A DNA stretch of 35,631 bases from NCBI RefSeq assembly GCF_003997935.1, contig NZ_RZQL01000036.1:1-35631 (forward strand), written 5' to 3'. Below, one piece after another: positions 9,646 to 16,431 of the stretch (the stretch's first letter is position 1; each line of letters opens with the position of its first letter). The notes beneath the pieces were generated by a model, which saw nothing but the letters and a program-made list of their open reading frames with translations, was not told the origin of the DNA and searched no databases. The stretch is from Mesorhizobium sp. M7A.F.Ca.US.006.01.1.1. Lineage in GTDB: Bacteria > Pseudomonadota > Alphaproteobacteria > Rhizobiales > Rhizobiaceae. The translations under genes were made by a program, and so were the position numbers.

Positions 9646-9996
9646 GAAGGCTTTTCTCGATTTTTTCGAACGGCATCATGCCACCGAACAAGGTAGCTGT
9701 CCGGCAGCGCCTGCACAACTGGCTCATCAGATGGTCTATCCGGGTTCTGTCCCACATCACGCCCCCCGGCTGGGCGGAGTGTCGGCGGGAATGGATAAGA
9801 AAGGGCGAACATCGATGGTTAACAACATGTTGCGGCAAAAAGCGGGGCCGTGCCGCGACGAATCGTCATCGATTCCATAGGTCATATGGGATGCCAATTC
9901 GGCAAAGTCTTGCCAAATGCCGGAAAACGACCAAATGTCGCGCATCGTTTCGAACCGCTTCCCCAAAAGTCGCGCATTCCCTGAAAGCAGGACATG
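9646..9996. promoter_or_regulatory. divergent lptF / pepA intergenic region
   Basis: This 351-base space separates the divergent lptF operon and pepA, so it must hold both promoters, but I see no convincing -35/-10 pair for either. It contains a TTAACCAT half-site on the minus strand near 9817-9824, inside GTTAACAACATGTTG. It also contains an imperfect inverted repeat with arms 9872-9879 and 9885-9892 (ATTCCATA / TATGGGAT, 7 of 8 pairing), which could be an operator. Short frames here lack ribosome-binding sites and look accidental. Confidence 0.4.
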
Positions 9997-11517
9997 ATGA
10001 ATCAAAGACCGTCGATCGCCTTCGCCAAATTTTCCGGGTCCCAGAGCGCGGTGAACGCGGTAAACAAGAAAGGCACGGTCTTCGTGCTCGCGGCGGATGA
10101 GGGCGGCCTGAGCGACGTCGCCAAGGCCGGCGATCCCGGCAAGACACTGGAGCGGGCCTTTCCCGTGGCTGAGTTCACGGGCAAGTTCGCCAGCACGGTG
10201 GAAGTTCTGGCGCCGCAGGGAGCGTCGCTCGACAGACTGGTGGCGATAGGCGCCGGCAAGGTATCGGGACTGGACGAATATGCGTGGTTGAAGCTTGGCG
10301 GCACCGTTGCCGCGTCGCTGCGCAAGGCGACCGAGGTCGCGGTAATCCTCGATGTGGTCGGCGCCTCGCCGAGCGCGAAGGACGCGGCAAGTCTTGCCGC
10401 GGGCATTCTCCTGCGCAGCTATTCCTTCGACAAGTACAAGACCAGGAAGGACAAGGACGACGGCAAGGCGGAGCCGAAGAAGCCGGTCAAGGTGACCATC
10501 CACACCGCCGATCCGGCCGCTGCGAAGAAGGCCTTCGCCGATGCCGAGGCGGTGCTCGACGGCGTCCTTCTGGCGCGCGACCTCGTCAACGAACCGGCAA
10601 ACGTGCTTGGGCCGGTCGAGTTTGCGGCCCGCGCCAAGGAACTCGAGGCGCTAGGCGTCAAGGTCGAGATATTGGCTGAGAAGGAAATGAAGAAGCTCGG
10701 CATGGGCTCGCTGCTCGGTGTCGCACAAGGCTCGCCGCGCGGCGCCCGCATGGCGATCATGCAGTGGAACGGCGGCAAGCCGAAGGACAGCCCGATCGCC
10801 TTCGTCGGCAAGGGCGTCACTTTCGACACTGGCGGCAATTCCATAAAGCCGGCCTCGGGCATGGAGGATATGAAGGGCGACATGGGCGGCGCCGCCGCCG
10901 TTACCGGCCTGATGCATGCGCTGGCGGCCCGCAAGGCGAAAGCCAATGTCGTCGGTATCATCGGACTGGTCGAAAATGCCGTCGACGGTCATGCCCAGCG
11001 TCCCGGGGATATCGTCACTTCGATGTCGGGCCAGACCATCGAGGTGCTCAATACCGACGCCGAGGGCCGCCTCGTGCTGGCCGATGCGTTGTGGTACTGC
11101 AACGACCGCTTCCAGCCGAAATTCATGGTCAATCTGGCGACGCTGACCGGCGCCATCATGGTGGCGCTCGGCCAACATTATGCCGGCCTGTTTTCCAACA
11201 ATGACGAACTGGCCGAAAAGTTGGCGGCGGCGGGGCAGGCGACGCAGGAGCGGCTGTGGCGCATGCCGCTCGGCGCCGAATACGACAAGCTGATCGATTC
11301 CAAGAACGCCGACATGAAGAACATCGGCGGCCGTTTTGGCGGCGCCACCATCGCGGCGCAGTTTCTGCAGCGCTTCGTCAAGGACACGCCCTGGGCTCAT
11401 CTCGACATTGCCGGCACGGCGATGGGGGCGCCGTCGAACGAGATCAACCAGTCCTGGGGTTCCGGTTTCGGCGTCAGGCTGCTCGACCGGCTGGTGCGCG
11501 ACAATTATGAGCAGTGA
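9997..11517 (+). CDS. pepA: leucyl aminopeptidase (M17 family)
   Basis: This cytoplasmic metallo-aminopeptidase releases N-terminal residues from peptides; E. coli PepA also binds DNA in Xer recombination and carAB control. The 506-residue protein has a less conserved N-terminal domain and a C-terminal catalytic domain. The dinuclear-metal residues are visible in [11 protein letters not shown] and [10 protein letters not shown], and the M17 signature NTDAEGRL starts at residue 352. Two tandem ATGs at 9994 and 9997 are possible; GCAGGA at 9987-9992 sits better with the second, which also gives the usual N terminus. holC follows 28 bases later, the order conserved in many alphaproteobacteria. 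Confidence 0.95.
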   Translation: MNQRPSIAFAKFSGSQSAVNAVNKKGTVFVLAADEGGLSDVAKAGDPGKTLERAFPVAEFTGKFASTVEVLAPQGASLDRLVAIGAGKVSGLDEYAWLKLGGTVAASLRKATEVAVILDVVGASPSAKDAASLAAGILLRSYSFDKYKTRKDKDDGKAEPKKPVKVTIHTADPAAAKKAFADAEAVLDGVLLARDLVNEPANVLGPVEFAARAKELEALGVKVEILAEKEMKKLGMGSLLGVAQGSPRGARMAIMQWNGGKPKDSPIAFVGKGVTFDTGGNSIKPASGMEDMKGDMGGAAAVTGLMHALAARKAKANVVGIIGLVENAVDGHAQRPGDIVTSMSGQTIEVLNTDAEGRLVLADALWYCNDRFQPKFMVNLATLTGAIMVALGQHYAGLFSNNDELAEKLAAAGQATQERLWRMPLGAEYDKLIDSKNADMKNIGGRFGGATIAAQFLQRFVKDTPWAHLDIAGTAMGAPSNEINQSWGSGFGVRLLDRLVRDNYEQ

Positions 11518-11545
11518 AGGGGTTCAATCACTATAGGCTTAAGCG

Positions 11546-11995
11546 ATGGCCGACGTCCTGTTCTACCACCTGACCGAATCGACGCTGGAAGATGCGCTGC
11601 CAGGCCTCCTGGAGCGCAGCATCGACCGTGGCTGGCGCGCCGTGGTGCAGACAGGCACCGAGGAACGCCGCGATGCGCTCGACCAGCATCTTTGGACTTT
11701 CCGCGACGATTCGTTCCTGGCGCACGCAACCGACCGTGAGGCTCATCCCGGCGAACAGCCGATACTGTTGACCACCGGCGACAGCAATCCCAACGACGCC
11801 AAGATAAGGTTCCTGGTCGACGGCGCGGTGCCGCCTGACCTGGGCGGCTACGAGCGCGCGGTGTTCCTGTTCGATGGCCACGATGCCGCCCAGCTCGAGG
11901 CGGCGCGAGGGCACTGGAAGGTGATGAAGAGCGCTGGCCACGCCGTCACCTACTGGCAACAGACGCCAGATCGCCGCTGGGAGCGCAAGGCTTAA
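11546..11995 (+). CDS. holC: DNA polymerase III chi subunit
   Basis: Chi is the clamp-loader accessory subunit that contacts single-stranded DNA-binding protein. The 149-residue protein has the alphaproteobacterial HolC pattern: VLFYHLTESTLEDALPGLLE at the start, RGWRAVVQTGTEERRDALDQ, LWTFRDDSFLAHA, and a C-terminal WKVMKSAGHAVTYWQQ. Length is normal. It is the second gene after pepA, 28 bases downstream, and the last clearly conserved housekeeping gene before the accessory glycan locus. Confidence 0.93.
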   Translation: MADVLFYHLTESTLEDALPGLLERSIDRGWRAVVQTGTEERRDALDQHLWTFRDDSFLAHATDREAHPGEQPILLTTGDSNPNDAKIRFLVDGAVPPDLGGYERAVFLFDGHDAAQLEAARGHWKVMKSAGHAVTYWQQTPDRRWERKA

Positions 11996-12033
11996 GGCAG
12001 GTCGCCTGAACGAGACTGAGGCAGGTCGCCTGA
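11996..12033 (+). repeat. two 14-bp direct repeats just after holC
   Basis: GGCAGGTCGCCTGA occurs at 11996-12009 and again at 12020-12033, a 24-base period, beginning immediately after the holC stop codon. Each copy contains CAGG-TCG-CCTG, which could fold into a very small stem. There is no T-run, so it is not a standard terminator. It may be a local duplication. Confidence 0.6.
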
Positions 12034-12084
12034 CCGTTCAGTCGACCCGCTTTTGGACCAGTGACCTGTCGCAGATGAAAGTCT

Positions 12085-12606
12085 CTACAGCTTTGCCTTG
12101 ATCCGGCTCTGTTTGCGGCTGACGTAGTCGCCGTGTTTCAATTTCATGAACGCGTCCGCAAGGTTGCGGTGCGAACTCCTGAAGACGTACCATTCGCCAT
12201 CCGGAACCCGGCGCTGGTAGAGAATCCTGCCTGCCTGGCGATGTTCGAAACAGGAAAGAGCGCTGGAGTCGCCGCCGGCTCCGTGCCATTTTGCGCGGAA
12301 GCACAGCTTGCCTCCTCCGGGAATGAACCAGATGCCGTCACCGTAGCCCAGCTTGCGCGCCTTGTCCGAGGTCCAGGCACTGAACTGACGGCGCTGGACG
12401 GCAAAGTATCCAGCACCCTCCCGACCCCAAAGCCACGAGCGGTTCTGGTACATCTGGTAGATGCCTTCGTCCGGCACCACCTCTGCCCGCATGGCCTGTT
12501 CGGCGATTTTCGTCGCCGTCTTGGCCGTTGCGGGAAGCTGGAAAGCAAACAGACCAATGGAACAGGCAAGTGCCGTTCCGATACAATTGCCCAGTACTCG
12601 TTTCAC
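12085..12606 (-). CDS. DUF995 family secreted protein (copy A)
   Basis: The 173-residue protein starts with GTG, preceded by two AGGGG stretches that can serve as the ribosome-binding site. It has a Sec signal peptide (hydrophobic core about 10-27, cleavage near ATA). The rest matches my memory of rhizobial DUF995 proteins: RSWLWGREGAGYFA, then AWTS, GKLCFRAKW, SCFEHR, and PDGEWYVFR near the end. The function is unknown; such genes often lie near surface-polysaccharide genes. A diverged paralogue lies at 22281-22889 and shares W-x-W, GA-x-YFA, AWTS, HR, QR and PDGEWY. The gene is convergent with holC and opens the accessory glycan locus. Two cysteines (about 98 and 115) may form a disulphide. 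Confidence 0.8.
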   Translation of the reverse strand: MKRVLGNCIGTALACSIGLFAFQLPATAKTATKIAEQAMRAEVVPDEGIYQMYQNRSWLWGREGAGYFAVQRRQFSAWTSDKARKLGYGDGIWFIPGGGKLCFRAKWHGAGGDSSALSCFEHRQAGRILYQRRVPDGEWYVFRSSHRNLADAFMKLKHGDYVSRKQSRIKAKL

Positions 12607-12663
12607 AACCCCTACCCCTACTGTTACGCCACGCCCAGTTTATGAGAACGCTTGGAACCGGAT

Positions 12664-12684
12664 GATTTCAGGTATCCTGAAATC
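12664..12684. repeat. perfect 9-bp inverted repeat upstream of DUF995 copy A
   Basis: GATTTCAGG (12664-12672), a TAT loop, and CCTGAAATC (12676-12684) form a perfect inverted repeat about 58 bases upstream of the minus-strand DUF995 gene. There is no T-run on either side, so it is more likely an operator or part of the adjacent repeat element than a terminator. Confidence 0.6.
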
Positions 12685-12707
12685 TGAATCCGCCACTCAA
12701 AGAGATG

Positions 12708-12777
12708 GAGAATGATGCCTGGACAAACGGTGTCCCGTTTGCCCGAAAATTGCTTCCCACTTTTCAGCATCATGCTC
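12708..12777. repeat. rhizobial intergenic palindromic repeat (RIME-like)
   Basis: The ends form an inverted repeat of about 12 bases: GAGAATGATGCC (12708-12719) against AGCATCATGCTC (12766-12777), 10 of 12 pairing. An inner hairpin with arms GGACAAACGG and CCGTTTGCCC lies at 12721-12744. From memory, this resembles dispersed rhizobial elements that begin GAGCATGATGC and contain GAAAAGTG and TTTTCGG; related strings are visible here on the minus strand. The element abuts the GH26 gene, whose TAG stop (12777-12779) shares the element edge. Only one copy was seen in the window. Confidence 0.6.
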
Positions 12778-13703
12778 TAGGGCAAGACATGCTGGGTCAC
12801 CCTCCAGTCGGGCAGACCATAGCCACCCAGCCACGGCCACACTTCCTTCTGGTTGAAGTAGACGACCGAAGTCAGCGCTGGAAACTCCGCATAGGATTTG
12901 CGTGAGTCGTCCTGCCATTTCGAGACATAGTCCTGCTTTCCGACATAGCCGAGTTCCGCAACGACGATCGGCTTGTTGAACACGGCAACGCGGTCATAGC
13001 CGGGCTTCAGCAGCTCAGCGAAGGTGCGGTCACGACCGGTCTCGTCATCATCTTTTTTCTGCAGACCGAACACCGACAGGCCGATGACGTCGACATAATC
13101 GTCTCCGGGGTAGTATTTTTCCAGACCCTCTTCGCCTTTGGGTGACCACATGTATTTGGCGGCGGGGGCAGCCTTGCGGCAGATGTCGACTTCGCGCTTG
13201 TAAGCGGAGATCCAGTCCTTGGGGGCCCAGTTGGCCCAGGTGAAGCGGCCGTTCTTGTCTTCCATTTCCTGCGCCCAGCGAATGGTCACCGGGCTCTTCA
13301 TCTGTCCCACCAGGTCGCAGATCGCCTGCATGTTGGCGTCATATTTGCCGCTCAAAATGCGGTCACGCAATTCGGGCGGGGTGATGCGCCAGTCCTTGGA
13401 CCACGTCCACGGCTCAACCGTGATCAGAAGCGAGCGGCCGCGCTGCAGCGCATAAGCGTCGGCAAGCGGCAGTGTCGACAGATCGACGTCTTCCCAGGGC
13501 AGGAACAGCTCTTCGATGCTGGCGCTCTTGTCGGCGCTGAAGTCCCCGTAGGGATCATATGAACCGAACGCCGACGCAGCACTGCTCGTCTGAACAGGGT
13601 CGGTCGCTGTTACGGAGCCGGCCCCTCCTGCAGTAGGGAAGGCGGCGCTCCCGCCCAATACCAGCGCGATTGCAAGTGTCTTTGCTGCGGAGTGTGTCAT
13701 CAT
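12777..13703 (-). CDS. secreted glycoside hydrolase, GH26-like
   Basis: The 308-residue protein has a Sec signal peptide (AKTLAIALVLGGSAAFP) and one (beta/alpha)8-type domain. The putative catalytic residues fit the GH26 pattern: acid/base Glu146 in TIRWAQEMEDKNG and nucleophile Glu250 in KPIVVAELGYVG, both at strand ends and with family-like spacing. GH26 enzymes cleave beta-mannan, beta-1,3-xylan or mixed-linkage glucan; the substrate here is not evident. It diverges from the GT2 polysaccharide synthase at 14335, which suggests that it trims or releases the polymer in the periplasm, as BcsZ does for cellulose. I chose the ATG at 13703 because GGGAG precedes it at good spacing; 13715 is an alternative. 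The stop codon lies at the edge of a palindromic repeat element. Confidence 0.75.
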   Translation of the reverse strand: MMTHSAAKTLAIALVLGGSAAFPTAGGAGSVTATDPVQTSSAASAFGSYDPYGDFSADKSASIEELFLPWEDVDLSTLPLADAYALQRGRSLLITVEPWTWSKDWRITPPELRDRILSGKYDANMQAICDLVGQMKSPVTIRWAQEMEDKNGRFTWANWAPKDWISAYKREVDICRKAAPAAKYMWSPKGEEGLEKYYPGDDYVDVIGLSVFGLQKKDDDETGRDRTFAELLKPGYDRVAVFNKPIVVAELGYVGKQDYVSKWQDDSRKSYAEFPALTSVVYFNQKEVWPWLGGYGLPDWRVTQHVLP

Positions 13704-14004
13704 AGATTCTCCCATGGCCTCGACTTCTCGCGGAAGTTAAGGCTTCGCCCGTGCGCATCGATGCTTGATCGACACGACTACCCAAAAGGCCATCGGCTCT
13801 ATTGGCGGAATCTGCGGGATTTCGGAGCGATCATTGGCGATTGTACGGACCTTCGTACGAAACCCCAAAGATTAACTCTCAAGGCGCCAACACAGAGGTG
13901 CCGTAGAGAGGAGTTCGCCGCGATACTCACAAATTCGCGTCTATATCCCGATATATCATCCCTAGCTAATTTAAGAGCCGGTCCGAGCCAAGAGTCAAGT
14001 ATAA

Positions 14005-14021
14005 TTAATGATTGCTTAACC
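14005..14021. promoter_or_regulatory. CtrA-type box 1 (TTAA-N7-TTAACC)
   Basis: TTAA at 14005-14008 and TTAA at 14016-14019 are separated by exactly seven bases and followed by CC, matching the full consensus for the alphaproteobacterial cell-cycle regulator CtrA. It lies about 300 bases from either flanking start codon. Confidence 0.6.
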
Positions 14022-14221
14022 CTGATGCACGCAACATGGTTAACGCCGCTCGAGCCGGTTCCCATCCGGACAGCTTTTTGGTCCCCTCGGCGAATTCTCC
14101 AACGCTGAAAATTTGCCGGCTCGCTATCCCCTCGCTATCCCCGGACTGGTCGGCGGAAGGATCGACGGAATTTGCCATCGCGATTCAAGGTCTTAGGTTA
14201 ACCAATTCGCAAGAACTATAG

Positions 14222-14236
14222 TTAACCAACACTTAA
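14222..14236. promoter_or_regulatory. CtrA-type box 2 (TTAA-N7-TTAA)
   Basis: TTAA at 14222-14225, seven bases starting CCAA, and TTAA at 14233-14236 form a second perfect box about 100 bases upstream of the GT2 synthase start. A further GTTAACCAA half-site lies 24 bases upstream on the same helical face, which could allow cooperative binding. Confidence 0.6.
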
Positions 14237-14289
14237 TTTAGTTGACTCTAAAGCACCCAGGTGGATTCTAAGGGCGGGTTTTCAAGGCT

Positions 14290-14312
14290 CGTCAGCCGTC
14301 GTTCGGCTGACG
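14290..14312 (+). other. perfect 9-bp hairpin before the GT2 synthase start
   Basis: CGTCAGCCG (14290-14298), a five-base loop, and CGGCTGACG (14304-14312) form a perfect stem ending 22 bases before the ATG at 14335. No T-run follows, so it is not a standard terminator. In the transcript it would sit next to the ribosome-binding region and could affect initiation or mRNA stability. Confidence 0.5.
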
Positions 14313-14334
14313 CTCGGGTGGCGGCGGTACGGGT

Positions 14335-16221
14335 ATGAGTGTTTCCGCGGACGTGGGGATCATCAGCGGCAAGACCATGCCGAAACGAGGGCGTGGGGCG
14401 GCTGCGGGCAATGCGGCGGAGAAGCCTCCTTTCCTGGTGCCGGTGCTGTCGGCCACCCAGCAGTGGATCTGGAGGCTGGGACTTGCCTGCTGGTCGGTAA
14501 CGTTCGGATTTTTCTGGTTCTGGTGGCTGCAGCCCGGGCATATCGAGCACGTCATTCCATACATGCTGGCGACACTGACGCTCGTATGGCTGACGTTCAT
14601 GCCGATGTATTTTCTCTTGAACGTGCATGCGATGAAAAAGCCGTCCAGGCTTCACACGATCCCGAAGCATTCGCGTGTCGCGATGGTGGTGACCAAGGCT
14701 CCGTCAGAGCCGTTTTCCGTGGTTGCGCGAACCCTCGAAGCGATGCTGGCGCAGGACTGTCCGCATGATACCTGGCTGGCCGACGAGGACCCGTCCGAGG
14801 AAACGATTGCCTGGTGCGATGCCCACAACGTCATGATTTCGACGCGGCGCGGGCGGGAAGATTATCACCGCCAGGTGTGGCCCCGCCGGACACGCTGCAA
14901 AGAGGGAAATCTAGCGTTCTTCTACGACCACTATGGTTATGAGCGCTACCACTTCGTCGCTCAGATGGATGCGGACCACGTCCCGACCCCAACCTATCTC
15001 AGGGAAATCCTGCTGGCCTTTGCCGACCCGGCGGTTGGCTATGTATCGGCGCCGAGCATATGCGACAACAATGCCGCTGAAAGCTGGTCGGCACGCGGCC
15101 GGCTGTTCCCGGAAGGGATGTTCCACGGACCCTTGCAGTCCGGCCATACGGGCGACGGAACGCCACTCTGCATCGGCTCGCACTATGCCGTGAGAACCGC
15201 AGCGCTCAAGCAGGTCGGCGGCCTTGGCCCGGAACTGGCCGAAGATCACTCGACGTCCATGCTGTTCATTGCGGCTGGTTGGCGTGGTGTGCATGCCATA
15301 GACGCCATTGCCCATGGCGACGGCCCGCAAACCTTTGCCGATCTTGTCACGCAGGAGTTCCAGTGGTCGCGGAGCCTGATGACGATCATGCTCGAATACT
15401 CGCCCGTATATCTTTCCAAGCTATCGCCACGGCTGAAATTCCAGTTCCTGTTTCGCCAGCTCTGGTATCCGCTGTTCGCCGTTTTTTCGCTTGTCATGTA
15501 CGTCATGCCTATGTACGCGCTTCTGACGGGGAAGAGCTTTGCCAATGTGACGTATGTCGATTTCCTTTTATACTATGCGCCGAACTCTATTTCCCTGATT
15601 ATGCTGGTGATGTTGCTGAAGGCCTTCGGCCTGTCGCGCCCGCTCACCGCCAAGACGATCAGTTGGGAGGGAATGTTGTTCTCATTCTTCGCGCGTTGGC
15701 CGTGGGTGCTGGCGGGCACGCTGTCGTCGATCCGTGATTATGTGACCAAGTCGTTCGTGGATTTTCGCGTTACCCCCAAGGGCAGTGGCCCGAAAAATCT
15801 GCTGCCTGCCCGCGTCATCGTTCCGTATGTGACACTTGCAATCGGAGCTTCGCTGCCGGTCCTTCTGGTGGACCGCGCGTCGGATGCCACCGGCTTCTAC
15901 TGGTTCGCTGCCTTCAATGCGTTCGTCTACGGGCTGCTTGTGGTCGTAATCATCACCAGGCACCTGTCGGAGAACAGAATTTCGTTGCGGCGCAACGTCG
16001 CGAAACTCGCCTTGCAGGCCTCGCTCGCGGGCGTTGCGCTCTTCGTCCCGGGCGCTGCGTTTTATGACCGCGGCCTGGAAGGCATATACGGGCTCCAGCA
16101 GGGAGCAGGCAGTGTGCGCATCGTCAGCGTGGCCTACCCGGTTTCCGGAGCCGGGCGTGGCGGGAGCGGAACCCGCACATTCCATCTTGACCCCGCCTGG
16201 GATCGGGCAAGCGTCAGATAG
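14335..16221 (+). CDS. membrane GT2 polysaccharide synthase (cellulose/hyaluronan-synthase-like)
   Basis: The 628-residue protein has two N-terminal membrane segments (about 45-66 and 73-97), a cytoplasmic GT2 domain and several C-terminal membrane segments (about 365-600), the topology of processive synthases that polymerise and export a glycan. Likely catalytic elements are DED (150-152), DAD (212-214), ED in LAEDHST (303-304) and QEFQW (340-344). The last replaces the usual QxxRW, with Gln in place of Arg. A KEGN motif (about 189-192) also fits the CesA-like group. There is no PilZ domain and no BcsB/BcsC partner nearby. A GH26-like hydrolase diverges from it and an LTA-synthase-like gene follows after 210 bases. 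The polymer is unknown. An ATG at 14374 is an alternative start. Confidence 0.82.
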   Translation: MSVSADVGIISGKTMPKRGRGAAAGNAAEKPPFLVPVLSATQQWIWRLGLACWSVTFGFFWFWWLQPGHIEHVIPYMLATLTLVWLTFMPMYFLLNVHAMKKPSRLHTIPKHSRVAMVVTKAPSEPFSVVARTLEAMLAQDCPHDTWLADEDPSEETIAWCDAHNVMISTRRGREDYHRQVWPRRTRCKEGNLAFFYDHYGYERYHFVAQMDADHVPTPTYLREILLAFADPAVGYVSAPSICDNNAAESWSARGRLFPEGMFHGPLQSGHTGDGTPLCIGSHYAVRTAALKQVGGLGPELAEDHSTSMLFIAAGWRGVHAIDAIAHGDGPQTFADLVTQEFQWSRSLMTIMLEYSPVYLSKLSPRLKFQFLFRQLWYPLFAVFSLVMYVMPMYALLTGKSFANVTYVDFLLYYAPNSISLIMLVMLLKAFGLSRPLTAKTISWEGMLFSFFARWPWVLAGTLSSIRDYVTKSFVDFRVTPKGSGPKNLLPARVIVPYVTLAIGASLPVLLVDRASDATGFYWFAAFNAFVYGLLVVVIITRHLSENRISLRRNVAKLALQASLAGVALFVPGAAFYDRGLEGIYGLQQGAGSVRIVSVAYPVSGAGRGGSGTRTFHLDPAWDRASVR

Positions 16222-16431
16222 TCTGGAAGAGCCTGGCGGCCCGCCAACTCAGGGATTGCCATGACAACTTCTCGACCGCAGGGGTGGAAGCGGTGGCTAA
16301 TTCGAGATCGGCCGGTTCGCCGGGCGAGTGAACCTGGCATTCGGAAAAATGGCATCGGCTTTCAGATTGCAACGTAGCATCACGCCCTTTGCTCTTTCGG
16401 TTGTCCTCGCGGTTATGCACGGAACGGTCAG

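Larger units (their letters stand above)
13704..14334. promoter_or_regulatory. divergent GH26 / GT2 synthase regulatory region
   Basis: This 631-base space is clearly AT-richer than the neighbouring genes and holds no credible ORF. It contains two perfect TTAA-N7-TTAA boxes (14005-14019 and 14222-14236). Additional TTAACC half-sites lie near 14034-14039 (reverse) and 14198-14203. The direct repeat GTTAACCAA occurs at 14197-14205 and 14221-14229. A 9-bp hairpin (14290-14312) sits just before the synthase start. The concentration of sites suggests tight control of both divergent genes. Confidence 0.65.

Noticed and set aside
8641..9696. 351-codon plus-strand frame opposite lptF
   Set aside because: It is an antisense shadow caused by GC-rich third positions; the Arg/Asp/His-rich product matches nothing and lptF is certain.
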